Source of the DNA: Fluviicola sp.
GTDB taxonomy: Bacteria > Bacteroidota > Bacteroidia > Flavobacteriales_D > Crocinitomicaceae
Assembly: GCA_002734065.2 (NCBI GenBank)
Contig: NVXU02000030.1
Coordinates: forward strand, 109,054 to 173,053
Reading direction: 5' to 3'
Length of the DNA stretch: 64,000 nucleotides
The translations under genes were made by a program, and so were the position numbers. Position 1 is the first letter of the stretch, and every line of letters begins with the position of its first letter. This document shows positions 42,587 to 52,663 of the stretch, in pieces. The notes under the pieces are model-generated. The model did no database searches, was not told the DNA's origin, and saw only the letters and a program-made list of their open reading frames with translations.

Positions 42587-44116
42587 ATGAAAATATTAAT
42601 AACAGCATTCCTTATTTTATCTGCTTCGTTCTCTTTTGGGCAAAATTTAAAATTCAAAATTGAAGGGCAAAAAGATACAACGGTCAATCTCGTAAGATAC
42701 TTTGGTAAAGGCCTCTATTATGCCGATACAGCAGAAATGAAAAATGGAGTTGTAGAATTCGATGGAACTAAGCAAAAACCAGGAATTCTGGCACTATTCT
42801 TACCGAGTCAGAAGATGTTAGAATTTATCTACAATAAAGAAGACGTATATATTGAAGCATCTTTACCAGACTTAATGGGAAGTGCAAGGGTTAAAAAATC
42901 TGAAGAAAATAAGATATTCAACAAGTATGTGCAATTTGTTAATTTGGAGAGAACAAAAGCGAACAGTCTTGTAGAACGCAGAAAAGCATTCGATGCAGAT
43001 TCTCCAGAGTATAAACAACTGTCAGAGCAAATAGAAGGAACAACTAAAAAAGTTGTTACCTACCAAAATAGCATTGTCGATAACAATCAGGGCATGTTAG
43101 TTTCAAAAATCATTAAAATGTCCATGGATGTAGTGATTCCTAAAGCTCCAACCGATGAAAATGGGGTTATTATTGATTCTACTTTTAGGTTTACTTATTA
43201 CAGAGATCATTATTTTGATAACATTGATTTAAAGGATGACAGGTTGGTTAGAACACCTATCTATCACAACAAATTAGAAAAATATTTTAGCAAAACGTTG
43301 ATGATTCAACACTGGGACACAGTGATTAAATACGCTTTCCAGTTGTGTGACCAATTTACAGTTGGTTCGGATATGTATCAGTACAACGTTTCTTGGATTA
43401 CCAGTCAATATGAGAAGAGTAAAATCATGGGAATGGACAAGGTTTTTGTTAAAATGGGAGAGCGTTACTATTGCGGAGAAACTGAAGAAGGTAAATCCAA
43501 AGCTCCTTGGATGAAGGAAGAGAGTTTGGATAAACTATGCGAGAAAGTTAACACACACATGGATTTAGTGATGGGTGCAGTACCGCCAAATATTCGATTG
43601 CGAGACACAACCGATGTAAATTGGGTAGATTTTTACAGTTTAAAATCCGATTACACCATCCTCTATTTTTGGGACCCACAATGCGGACATTGTACCAAAA
43701 TCACACCTAAATTGCAGACTTTGTATGAGAAAAAATTTAGAGATCGTAACGTTGAGATTTTTGCTGTCGGAAAAGCTGTTGGAGAAGATTTTGAGAATTG
43801 GAAAAAATTCATTCGAGAAAACAATCTTGAGTTTATAAATGTTGCCGTAACGGATGAATTGTACAATGCTGCTATGAAAGATGCACGACAGTTCGTTCCA
43901 AAATACACGACGATAAAATCCTTGAACTACCAAACGACTTATGATATTTTCTCCACGCCAAAAGTATTTGTACTGGATAAAGACAAAAAAATAATTGCAA
44001 AGAGCCTTTCGATTTCTCAATTGGAGAATCTAATCGATCGACTTCAGAAAAAATCGGATTTGCCAAAATTATTCCCTCCGAATACCGAGAAACCTGATGA
44101 GGAGCAGATGCATTAA
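42587..44116 (+). CDS. Secreted thioredoxin-fold protein with DUF4369-like N-domain
   Basis: A 509-residue exported protein. The signal peptide ends at 'SFGQ' (about residue 19). An N-terminal beta domain (20-125, DUF4369-like) and a helical middle (DUF5106-like) are followed by a TlpA-type thioredoxin domain with redox pair Cys366/Cys369 in 'WDPQCGHCTK' and the cis-Pro loop in 'STPKVFVLD'. CGHC is typical of protein disulfide oxidoreductases. It probably maintains thiols in periplasmic proteins. A terminator follows. Confidence 0.85.
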   Translation: MKILITAFLILSASFSFGQNLKFKIEGQKDTTVNLVRYFGKGLYYADTAEMKNGVVEFDGTKQKPGILALFLPSQKMLEFIYNKEDVYIEASLPDLMGSARVKKSEENKIFNKYVQFVNLERTKANSLVERRKAFDADSPEYKQLSEQIEGTTKKVVTYQNSIVDNNQGMLVSKIIKMSMDVVIPKAPTDENGVIIDSTFRFTYYRDHYFDNIDLKDDRLVRTPIYHNKLEKYFSKTLMIQHWDTVIKYAFQLCDQFTVGSDMYQYNVSWITSQYEKSKIMGMDKVFVKMGERYYCGETEEGKSKAPWMKEESLDKLCEKVNTHMDLVMGAVPPNIRLRDTTDVNWVDFYSLKSDYTILYFWDPQCGHCTKITPKLQTLYEKKFRDRNVEIFAVGKAVGEDFENWKKFIRENNLEFINVAVTDELYNAAMKDARQFVPKYTTIKSLNYQTTYDIFSTPKVFVLDKDKKIIAKSLSISQLENLIDRLQKKSDLPKLFPPNTEKPDEEQMH

Positions 44117-44135
44117 AAAGTAATTAACAACTCAA

Positions 44136-44164
44136 AACCTCCTCAAATATTGAGGAGGTTTTTT
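44136..44164 (+). terminator. Rho-independent terminator
   Basis: AACCTCCTCA and TGAGGAGGTT form a 10-bp stem with a 5-nt loop and a T-run, 20 bp after the thioredoxin-fold gene. Confidence 0.92.
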
Positions 44165-44330
44165 GTCTCTCAATACTAAACCGATTTAAAGATGTTAACA
44201 CTCTATAATTTCTTGAAAGAGTCACATTCAATCTGACAAATTGGTATTGAATTGTTGATAATTTAAACAGTTCTTGAGCTATAAAGTTGCTTTGAATTCT
44301 TTAATTTAGAGGAAACAAAACAATTTTACT

Positions 44331-46979
44331 ATGAAAAAATTTATACCTCTATTATTATTTGCATTGGCACCCATTTTTGCGATGTCACAAGCAACAACTT
44401 TATTTATTTCAGAATTTGCCGAAGGATCTTCGCAAAACAAATACCTTGAAATTTACAACGGAACTGGAACTCCTGTGGATTTGAGTTTCTTCTCTCTTTC
44501 ATCTTGCAGCAATGGCTGTAATACTTTTGGTCAGTTTGATTTTCCAGACAATGTAACATTTGCTCCTGGGACAATGTTGGCAGATGGAGCCGTTTATGTC
44601 ATTGCACATCCTTCCGCTGACCCTTTAATTCTTGCAGTCGCAGACCAGACATTTAATTTTTTATCTAACGGTGATGACTTATTTGCACTAACCTTAGCAG
44701 GAGCAACAGCAAGTGTTTACACGATTATTGATATCCTTGGAGATATGCAAGATGATCCTGGTACAAATTGGCCGGTTGCTGGCGTTTCTCCAGGCACACA
44801 AAACAAAACATTGGTCAGAAAATCAACTGTGTGTATTGGTAACCCTAACGAACTTGCCTCTTTTGGAACAGATGCCCTTAATTCTGAGTGGATAGTTTAC
44901 CCTCAAAATTTTTGGGATAGCTTAGATATGCATGTTGCCAATTGTGCTCCTGTAGGTTGTAATACTTTTGGTTCAACAACACAGATTTCTTGCGGACCAT
45001 ACACAGGACCAAGTGGAACTATCTTCACGACCACAGGTTTATTTACTGATACAATTCCCAATGCTGCATTTTGTGATAGTATTATTGCGATTGACTTAAC
45101 AGTTAACCCAATTTATACGGTTGCAGCAACAGATTCTGCTTGTACTGGTGTTTCTTACACTTTTGGAACACAGACATTAACAGTTTCAGGTCCTTACACA
45201 GAATTATTTACTTCCATAAGCGGTTGCGACAGCACAGTTAACCTTGACATGACATTCTTAACAGCTTATACAACAAATGTTTCAGCTTCTATTTGCTCTG
45301 GAGAAAGTTACGTTTTAGGAACGCAGACATTAACTGCTTCAGGTCCTTACACAGAATTATTCATGGCCGTTGGAGGTTGTGATTCTACTGTTAATCTTAC
45401 TTTAACTGTAATACCAAATTCTACCGCAACAGTTAGTCCAATAGTGTGTAATTCCTATACTTCGCCAAGTGGAAATATTTGGACAATGTCTAACACTTAC
45501 CTTGATACAATTCAGAATGCTGCAGGTTGTGATAGTGTTATTACGATTAACTTAACGGTTAATATGCCAACTTCGAGTAGTATTTCTCAGTCGGCTTGTG
45601 ATTCTTATACAATGAACACCACAACTTATACTGCATCTGGTGTTTACACACAGATCACAACGAATGCGGTAGGTTGTGATTCTACAATCACATTAACATT
45701 AGACATCACTCCTACCCCTGCAACTCCTTCTGCTTTTGGAACTGACGTTTACTGTGCTGGAGACGCGTTAACGGATATGACGGCAACTTCAAACACAGGA
45801 TTCGATTCATTAATTATTTCAGGAGTTGCGGATGCTACTCTTCCTGGTGGACTTCCAAAATGTGTAGAATTCTATGCCTTGTATGACATTCCAGATTTAA
45901 GCATCTATGGCTTTGGTTCTGCAAACAACGGAGGAGGAACAGATGGAGAGGAATATACTTTTCCTGTAATGCCGTTAACTGCTGGTTCTTACTTTAGAGT
46001 AGCAACTGATTCTACAAACTTCATGACATTCTACGGAATATTCCCGAATGATTTGTCTTCTGCATCTAATATCAATGGAGATGATGCCATTGAGTTATTT
46101 AAGAATACAACCGTTATTGATGTCTTTGGTGATATTAATGTTGATGGAACCAACCAACCTTGGGAATACCTTGACGGTTGGGCTTACAGAAGTAACAACA
46201 ACACAACAAATGGAGGTGTTTGGAGTTTAGATGGATGGTTTTTTAGTGGACGTAATGCTTTAGACGGAGCATCTGACAACGCTACATCTGGAAGTCCATT
46301 CCCAATTGGAACTTATAGTTATACGGCACCAACAAGTACAATGACTTGGTACACGGACGCTGCATTGACAGCAGTATTTGGTACAGGAAGTCCAATTACA
46401 CCTGGAGCATCTACCCAAACTTACTATGTAGCAGAAACGTTGACAGGCGGAACTTCTTGTGAAAGTACAAGTTCTATGGTTTCAATAACTGTTAACGCAT
46501 TACCGACAGTAACATTTGGTGCTTTGACGGACATGTGTGTTTACAACAATTCAATTACATTGAGTCAAGGTTCTCCAGCTGGTGGAACGTACTCTGGGAA
46601 TGGAGTGACTGGAATTTCCTTTGACCCAGCAACAGCAGGTAATGGAACGCACACTTTAACTTATTCTTACACAGATGCAACAACTGGATGTACAAACACT
46701 GCAACGTCAGATATATTTGTTGATGCATGTGCTTCGATTAGTGAAATCAATGTAAATTCTGTCAATGTGTTTCCGAATCCTTCTAAAGGTTTAATTACAA
46801 TTACTTTTGAAGGAGAGAAAGCAACGATCGTGATTGTAGATCTTAAAGGGCAAACTTTAAGCACAAATGCAATCACATCCAATGAGAAGGTTGATTTATC
46901 AGCTCTTTCTTCAGGGACTTACTTTGTGAAAGTAACTGTAGAAGGTTCAACGCATGTGGAAAGAATTATTATTGAATAA
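44331..46979 (+). CDS. Lamin-tail domain T9SS-secreted surface protein
   Basis: An 882-residue secreted protein. The signal peptide covers about 1-19, then a lamin-tail-like domain at 22-200 ('TTLFISEFAEGSSQNKYLEIYNGTG'). Cys-containing beta repeats follow ('TACTGVSYTFGTQTLTVSGPYTE' type, 210-465, each closing with 'GCDSTVNLT' or similar), then a second lamin-tail-like domain (470-655, 'CVEFYALYDIPDLSIYGFGSAN'), Ig-like segments, and the C-terminal T9SS type A sorting domain from about 805 ('VNVFPNPSKGLITITF', 'SSGTYFVKV'). The sorting domain is cleaved on export through the type IX system. Likely an adhesin or matrix protein. Confidence 0.85.
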   Translation: MKKFIPLLLFALAPIFAMSQATTLFISEFAEGSSQNKYLEIYNGTGTPVDLSFFSLSSCSNGCNTFGQFDFPDNVTFAPGTMLADGAVYVIAHPSADPLILAVADQTFNFLSNGDDLFALTLAGATASVYTIIDILGDMQDDPGTNWPVAGVSPGTQNKTLVRKSTVCIGNPNELASFGTDALNSEWIVYPQNFWDSLDMHVANCAPVGCNTFGSTTQISCGPYTGPSGTIFTTTGLFTDTIPNAAFCDSIIAIDLTVNPIYTVAATDSACTGVSYTFGTQTLTVSGPYTELFTSISGCDSTVNLDMTFLTAYTTNVSASICSGESYVLGTQTLTASGPYTELFMAVGGCDSTVNLTLTVIPNSTATVSPIVCNSYTSPSGNIWTMSNTYLDTIQNAAGCDSVITINLTVNMPTSSSISQSACDSYTMNTTTYTASGVYTQITTNAVGCDSTITLTLDITPTPATPSAFGTDVYCAGDALTDMTATSNTGFDSLIISGVADATLPGGLPKCVEFYALYDIPDLSIYGFGSANNGGGTDGEEYTFPVMPLTAGSYFRVATDSTNFMTFYGIFPNDLSSASNINGDDAIELFKNTTVIDVFGDINVDGTNQPWEYLDGWAYRSNNNTTNGGVWSLDGWFFSGRNALDGASDNATSGSPFPIGTYSYTAPTSTMTWYTDAALTAVFGTGSPITPGASTQTYYVAETLTGGTSCESTSSMVSITVNALPTVTFGALTDMCVYNNSITLSQGSPAGGTYSGNGVTGISFDPATAGNGTHTLTYSYTDATTGCTNTATSDIFVDACASISEINVNSVNVFPNPSKGLITITFEGEKATIVIVDLKGQTLSTNAITSNEKVDLSALSSGTYFVKVTVEGSTHVERIIIE

Positions 46980-46998
46980 GATTATCTTTTTAGTTCAG

Positions 46999-47033
46999 AA
47001 AAAGCAAGGTCAAATTGATCTTGCTTTTTTTTT
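46999..47033 (+). terminator. Rho-independent terminator
   Basis: AAAAAGCAAG and CTTGCTTTTT form a 10-bp stem with an 11-nt loop and further T residues, 20 bp after the lamin-tail gene. Confidence 0.88.
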
Positions 47034-47095
47034 ATAAGTTTTTGTAACTTTACACTACTCTTATTTGTCTTACTTATAATACTAAATCTCACTGC

Positions 47096-50086
47096 ATGAA
47101 GTTTATTTCAGTTCTCTTTATTCTATCCTGTTCATTCTCTTTTGGGCAGAATTACTGGCAACAAGAAGTCAATTATAAAATTGACGTAAAGCTCAACGAT
47201 GAGGCAAATACCTTATCGGCAACTGAAGAATTTGAGTACATCAATAATTCTCCAAATTCTCTAGAGAAAATTTACGTGCATATTTGGCCAAATGCCTACA
47301 AAGATGGAACGACTGCATTGGCACAACAATCGTACAAAGGCGGTGATGATCAACTGAAATACATCACAGAAAAAAACAAAGGATTCATTGATTCTCTTGA
47401 TTTTAAAGTCAATGGAGAAAAAGTAAAATGGAGTTATCATCCGCATCATTCAGATATTGCCATTATTGAATTGAATTCTCCACTTAATTCTGGAGCAAGA
47501 ATAACTGTTTCCACACCTTTCTTTGTTAAAATTCCTTCGGGGTCAATTTCAAGGTTAGGGCATGTGAAACAGTCCTACCAAATTACGCAATGGTATCCAA
47601 AACCTGCTGTTTATGACAAAGATGGTTGGCATTATATGCCTTATTTGGGGCAGGGAGAATTCTATTCTGAATTTGGGTCTTTTGATGTGTCGATTACCCT
47701 CCCTGAAAACTACGTTGTTGGAGCAACGGGAGATTTACAGACAGATTCTGAGGTTCAATTCTTAAACAAATTAGCCGACGAAACAGCAAAGGCAATTGAA
47801 AACAAGAAGAATCACAGAGAACTCGGAGAGATAGACAAAGAGGGGTTTCCAGCGTCGAGCAAAGAATTTAAAACGATAAGATACACCCAATCTAGAGTGC
47901 ATGATTTTGCCTGGTTTGCCGATAAACGATTCAGCGTTTTGAAAAGCGAGGTTGAACTTCCTCATTCTAAAAGAAAGGTTACTTCTTGGGCAATGTACAC
48001 GAAAAAAGAAGCTCATTTATGGGTGAAAGCATCAGAATATTTAAACGATGCCATTTATTATTACTCTTTATGGAACGGAGACTACCCCTACAATAATGTA
48101 ACGGCCGTTGACGGAACAATTTCTGCAGGTGGAGGAATGGAATACCCGAATGTGACGGTGATTGGCCGTTCTGGAAATGCGCATTCTTTGGAGGTTGTCA
48201 TTGTTCACGAGGTTGGGCACAATTGGTTTTACGGACAATTGGGAACCAACGAACGTGTACACGGCTGGATGGACGAAGGAATGAATACCCTCAATGAAAT
48301 CCGATACATTCAAACAAAATACCCCAACAACACTGCGCTTTCTGATATGGTTCTTAACGGGCGTTTTCATTTGAACGATTTGAATCACCACGATATGGCT
48401 GACATGTCTTATAGAGCTGTTGCAGGCCTTGGAGAAGACCAGCCGATAGAGACACATTCTGTTGAGTTTTGGTCTATCAATTACGGTATTATCATGTATC
48501 AAAAAACAGGACTGGTCTTTTATTATCTAAAAGATTACCTTGGAGAGGAGTTGTTTGACAAATGTATGCGTGAATACTATTCTGCTTGGGAATTTAAGCA
48601 TCCACAACCTCAAGACATGCAAAATTCTTTGGAAAAAACTTCAGGCAAAGATTTGTCATGGTTGTTTGATGACCTCATTAAAACGACCAAACATGTGGAT
48701 TATAAAATCAAAAAAGTGAAGCGAACTAAGAATGGTTTTAATGTCACAGTGAAGAATGTTGGTCAAGTGAATGGACCGATTGAGGTCAACGCAATAAAAA
48801 ACCAACAGATCATTGAGACTGTTTGGGTTGAACCTGGCAACAAAAAAACAACGGTCGAACTCACACATTCTGATGCAGAAAAAATAATCATTGATGCCAA
48901 TAAAGACATTCCAGAGATTCATCGTCAGAATAATTCATCAAAGACAAAAGGTATCTTTAAAAAATACGAACCGCTTAAATTTGAGTTTCTTTTTGGTGAT
49001 AACGAAGCCGCTTACACCAATGTCTTTTGGACGCCAACAATTTCGGGTAACTTTTACGATAAAGTAATGCTCGGCGTTGCAATTCACAATTATTCTGCAC
49101 CAACCAGTCGTTTTAACTACCTCATTGCCCCCTCCTACTCTTTCGGAAGGCAATTTATTTCTGGAATTAGCGAAATGAGTTATACTTTTCTGCCTGCAAA
49201 GACCTTAAAATCATCCAAATTTGGATTCTCCGTAAAATCTTTCAAAAATGATTCTGTTTACCGCAACAATGATTCATATTTCGTGTCTGTTGCTCCTTAC
49301 TGGCAAGCGAAAATTGGTAATCGCAAGCATCATTCTCCCGTAAATCAGTCAGTGAGAATACAAACGATTTACAAAAAGGATAAATTTGGACCAACACACA
49401 CGGAGCATGCAGGGTTTTATGTTTCCTATAATTACAGCATCAAAAAAACGGATCATAAGTTTAGTCTTCAATTGAGAAATGAATACTACACCAATGTCAA
49501 TTCTACCGATGAAGTGGCAAGAATATTCATTGAATCGACCTATAAATACCGTTTTATGAAGAAAAAAATGGACAGATGGATTGAATTGCGGGTTTTTGCA
49601 GGTCAACAATACATTCGCAAGTTTTCTGGAGCAAACGCTTACAACTATTCGATGTCCTTATCTGGCACTGACGGGCGACAAGACTTATTTGTCGATGAAT
49701 ATTATTTCGGTAGAAATGAAACTTCAGGTATTTGGTCGCAACAGCGAGACGAAAATATGGGAGGTTTTAAATCAACCTCCACTTTTGGAACTTCGTCCGT
49801 TGGGATTGCGGCGGGTAATCTCTATGTTCCGTTTCCAATCAAAAAACTTGGTTTTTTAGGTGTTTTTGCTGATTTCGGTGCATTTCACAATGGAACTGAA
49901 GTCCGTTCACTGGCAAATACAGGTATAGGAATGCGTTTAGGAGGTGTATTTGCAATTTATTTCCCTGTTTGGATGAGTGCTGACATGGAGAATTCTTACA
50001 CGACACAAAACTATGCTGAGAGAATTCGCTTTACGCTAAAGTTTAATCCGTTTAATAAAGTTTTGAAGGTTACTTCGTTGTTGTAA
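47096..50086 (+). CDS. M1-family metallopeptidase with C-terminal beta-barrel-like domain
   Basis: A 996-residue exported zinc peptidase. The signal peptide ends at 'SFGQ' (about 18). The M1 catalytic domain has the GGGMEYP exopeptidase loop near 345-351 and zinc ligands His371, His375 and Glu394 (HEVGH then an 18-residue gap to Glu). After the catalytic half, a linker near 620-640 leads to a region of about 350 residues dominated by alternating amphipathic beta strands and ending 'LKVTSLL'. This looks like an outer-membrane barrel rather than a T9SS tag. The peptidase would be displayed at the outer membrane. The barrel assignment is an inference from strand pattern. Confidence 0.85.
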   Translation: MKFISVLFILSCSFSFGQNYWQQEVNYKIDVKLNDEANTLSATEEFEYINNSPNSLEKIYVHIWPNAYKDGTTALAQQSYKGGDDQLKYITEKNKGFIDSLDFKVNGEKVKWSYHPHHSDIAIIELNSPLNSGARITVSTPFFVKIPSGSISRLGHVKQSYQITQWYPKPAVYDKDGWHYMPYLGQGEFYSEFGSFDVSITLPENYVVGATGDLQTDSEVQFLNKLADETAKAIENKKNHRELGEIDKEGFPASSKEFKTIRYTQSRVHDFAWFADKRFSVLKSEVELPHSKRKVTSWAMYTKKEAHLWVKASEYLNDAIYYYSLWNGDYPYNNVTAVDGTISAGGGMEYPNVTVIGRSGNAHSLEVVIVHEVGHNWFYGQLGTNERVHGWMDEGMNTLNEIRYIQTKYPNNTALSDMVLNGRFHLNDLNHHDMADMSYRAVAGLGEDQPIETHSVEFWSINYGIIMYQKTGLVFYYLKDYLGEELFDKCMREYYSAWEFKHPQPQDMQNSLEKTSGKDLSWLFDDLIKTTKHVDYKIKKVKRTKNGFNVTVKNVGQVNGPIEVNAIKNQQIIETVWVEPGNKKTTVELTHSDAEKIIIDANKDIPEIHRQNNSSKTKGIFKKYEPLKFEFLFGDNEAAYTNVFWTPTISGNFYDKVMLGVAIHNYSAPTSRFNYLIAPSYSFGRQFISGISEMSYTFLPAKTLKSSKFGFSVKSFKNDSVYRNNDSYFVSVAPYWQAKIGNRKHHSPVNQSVRIQTIYKKDKFGPTHTEHAGFYVSYNYSIKKTDHKFSLQLRNEYYTNVNSTDEVARIFIESTYKYRFMKKKMDRWIELRVFAGQQYIRKFSGANAYNYSMSLSGTDGRQDLFVDEYYFGRNETSGIWSQQRDENMGGFKSTSTFGTSSVGIAAGNLYVPFPIKKLGFLGVFADFGAFHNGTEVRSLANTGIGMRLGGVFAIYFPVWMSADMENSYTTQNYAERIRFTLKFNPFNKVLKVTSLL

Positions 50087-50113
50087 GTTTCTTTTATTTA
50101 AATTTTCTCACCT

Positions 50114-51997
50114 TCACACAAACTCACTCAACTCCAACCATCTATCGGTCTTCGTTTCGAGTTCTTTCACAACTTTGGATAATCGCTCCCCAGCTTGCAT
50201 CAAATCTTCATTGTTTGAGTTAGCATCAGAAAGAATTACCGTCAATTTTGCCTTTTCGACTTCGAGTTGCTCCATTTCGTCTTCTAGGCGCTCAAATTCA
50301 GCGTTTTCCTTATAAGAAAGTTTAATTTTCTTCTCTACAGGCTTATCAGTTCCTCCAGAAATAGTTGTAATTTTGATTACCTCTTCTGGTGTGTTATCAA
50401 GCTTTTTCGCCTTATTTGATTTCAGCATTTGCTTGCGATATGCCGTATAATTTCCGAGTAAATCTTTGATTTTCGCATCTCCTTCAAAAACGAAGAGATG
50501 ATCTACCATCTTATCCATGAAGTAGCGATCGTGAGAAACCACAATTAAACAACCTTGAAATCCGCGCAAGTATTCTTCCAAAACACTCATTACGAAGATG
50601 TCTAAATCATTGGTTGGCTCATCAAGAATTAAGAAATTTGGGTTCTTCATCAGAATGGTCATCAATTTCAAACGACGCTTCTCTCCCCCACTCAATTTAT
50701 GCACAAAATTGTAATGCATGTCTCTGGGAAATAAAAATTTCTCTAAGAATTGCGCTGCGGACATTTGCCTTCCTTTTTCTAGTGGAATAAACTCTGCTAT
50801 GTCACGAATAACGTCAATGACTTTCTTAGTTTCATCTTTAATTTTCAGTAATTCTTGACTATAATAACCAAAAACAACCGTTTCTCCAGTGACAATCTTA
50901 CCAGAACTGACTTCTTCTTGTCCCAAAATCATGTTCAAGAAGGTTGATTTTCCAGCGCCATTTCGACCAACAATCCCCAAACGTTCGTTGCGTTTAAAAG
51001 TGTAGGTGAAATTCTCCAAAATCTTTAAATCACCGAAAGACTTGCCAACTTTGTGCATTTCCAAGATTTTAGAGCCCAATCGCTCCATTTTTACAGGAAT
51101 TTCGAGTTCACTCTTGTCAATTCGCTGTTTTGCCACCTTTTTAGTATCGTGAAAAGCTTCAATTCTTGCTTTTTGCTTCACTCCTCTTGCTTTTGGCTGG
51201 CGACGCATCCATTCCAATTCTTTTCTGAATTGGTTCTGCGCTTTGCCTATGGTCGATTCTCGCTGCTCATTACGTTCGGCCTTTTTCTCCAAATAATAAG
51301 AGAAATTCCCTTTGTATTTATAGATGGTTTTGTCCTCTAGTTCAAGAATAGTATCGCAAACAATCTCTAAAAAATAACGATCGTGCGTCACCATTAAAAT
51401 CGTTGATTTGGACTTAGAAAGGTATTCTTCCAACCATTCTATCATGTCTAAATCCAGGTGATTGGTTGGCTCATCAAGAATCAAAAAGTCAGAATCCGTA
51501 ACCAAAACTTTTGCAAGGGCAACTCTTTTTTGCTGTCCACCAGAAAGCGTGCTTACCAACTTGCTTGTATCTTCTAGCTTGAGTACAGAAAGAATCTGAT
51601 TGACTTTCACTTCGATATCCCACGCATTGAGTTCAGTAATTGCTTCAAAAGAATTGGCAATCAAATTTTCATCGCCTGATCGCATGGCAAAATTATATTC
51701 TTTAACGGCTTTTAATTCTGGCAAATCGTGTGAGAATACTTCTTCCAAAATGGTATTCTTGCCTTCAAGGTTCTCATTCTGTTGCATAAAAGCGATCCGT
51801 AAATCTTTACGAAAGACAATTCTCCCAGAATCATACTGTTCTTTTTCAATCAGGCATTTGAGCAAGGTTGTTTTACCACTACCATTTTTGGCAACGATGG
51901 CTACTTTCTGTCCTTGATCAATTCCGAAGGTTAAATCTTCGAAAATGACGCGGTCACCAAAGGATTTTGTGAGATTTTCTATTGATAGGTAATTCAT
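50114..51997 (-). CDS. uup: ABC-F family ATPase (Uup-like)
   Basis: A 627-residue protein with two ABC domains and no membrane segments. The Walker A motifs are 'AKNGSGKTT' and 'GRNGAGKST', and the signatures are 'LSGGQQKR' and 'LSGGEKRR'. The domains are joined by an 80-residue helical linker ('SKLEIPVKMERLG' region). The C-terminal extension is coiled-coil ('EFERLEDEMEQLEVEKAKL'), as in Uup, which binds DNA or ribosomes. ABC-F proteins act on stalled ribosomes. Confidence 0.88.
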   Translation of the reverse strand: MNYLSIENLTKSFGDRVIFEDLTFGIDQGQKVAIVAKNGSGKTTLLKCLIEKEQYDSGRIVFRKDLRIAFMQQNENLEGKNTILEEVFSHDLPELKAVKEYNFAMRSGDENLIANSFEAITELNAWDIEVKVNQILSVLKLEDTSKLVSTLSGGQQKRVALAKVLVTDSDFLILDEPTNHLDLDMIEWLEEYLSKSKSTILMVTHDRYFLEIVCDTILELEDKTIYKYKGNFSYYLEKKAERNEQRESTIGKAQNQFRKELEWMRRQPKARGVKQKARIEAFHDTKKVAKQRIDKSELEIPVKMERLGSKILEMHKVGKSFGDLKILENFTYTFKRNERLGIVGRNGAGKSTFLNMILGQEEVSSGKIVTGETVVFGYYSQELLKIKDETKKVIDVIRDIAEFIPLEKGRQMSAAQFLEKFLFPRDMHYNFVHKLSGGEKRRLKLMTILMKNPNFLILDEPTNDLDIFVMSVLEEYLRGFQGCLIVVSHDRYFMDKMVDHLFVFEGDAKIKDLLGNYTAYRKQMLKSNKAKKLDNTPEEVIKITTISGGTDKPVEKKIKLSYKENAEFERLEDEMEQLEVEKAKLTVILSDANSNNEDLMQAGERLSKVVKELETKTDRWLELSEFV

Positions 51998-52038
51998 TTA
52001 TTTTTTCTGTTCTTTTATGACAATATTTGTATCCTCTC

Positions 52039-52142
52039 GTCCTCCCCCTCAGTCCCCCTCCAAAGGGGGAAGCCCATAATAGAAAAAAAACGCTTAGCAG
52101 GAGTCAACGTCTTCCCCCTTTGGAGGGGGCTAGGGGGAGGAC
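52039..52142. repeat. Inverted repeat of G/C-rich dispersed element
   Basis: Two nearly identical arms (52039-52072 and 52111-52142) are inverted around a 38-bp centre. Each arm itself contains CCCCCTCCAAAGGGGG, a 6-bp-stem hairpin. The high G+C content stands out from the surrounding DNA. 'Ccccctccaaaggggga' words are a recurring Bacteroidota intergenic element in my memory. It may act as a bidirectional terminator between the ABC-F and DUF4293 genes, which are both on the minus strand. Confidence 0.8.
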
Positions 52143-52158
52143 TATTCTTATTATTAAA

Positions 52159-52635
52159 CTATCGCAATCTATCCAACGAACTCAACAACTCTTTGTCTCT
52201 TTTAATTCCAGTATTTGCTAAAAAGATGAACGGGAAACCAGCTACAAAGAGTAAGAATCCTAATCCCATTTCGCGTGAAGTTGTTTTTGCATCGAGTATT
52301 GAATCGCCAAAATAGCTTAACAAAACAACCACAACTAACATCAAAAAATAGATGCCAAAAATCATTCTTCCCAGTTTAAATTGTCTTTGCAAATTCTTGT
52401 AAGACATGATACATAAGAAACACAGGAGTATCAGTGAGATAGTCCCGATGAAGAAAGGGAAAGTTGTTTTGCCGATTACTTTGTCATTCTCTAGGCTGTA
52501 TTCTAAAATTCCATAAGAACTGAACGAAAAACGAGAGCTTTCGTTGAGAAAAGAGAATAAAGTAGAACCTACTGTTACTATCGTTAGCAAAACGATGGCA
52601 ATTGATAGATATAATGTCTGAACGCGTTGTATCAT
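52159..52635 (-). CDS. DUF4293 membrane protein
   Basis: A 158-residue protein with four transmembrane helices. The N-terminal 'MIQRVQTLYLSIAIVLL' is the signature of DUF4293, a Bacteroidota-specific family of unknown function. The C-terminus is charged ('KRDKELLSSLDRLR'). Confidence 0.85.
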   Translation of the reverse strand: MIQRVQTLYLSIAIVLLTIVTVGSTLFSFLNESSRFSFSSYGILEYSLENDKVIGKTTFPFFIGTISLILLCFLCIMSYKNLQRQFKLGRMIFGIYFLMLVVVVLLSYFGDSILDAKTTSREMGLGFLLFVAGFPFIFLANTGIKRDKELLSSLDRLR

Positions 52636-52663
52636 TGATTCTGTTTTTAGTGTTACCGTTTGA

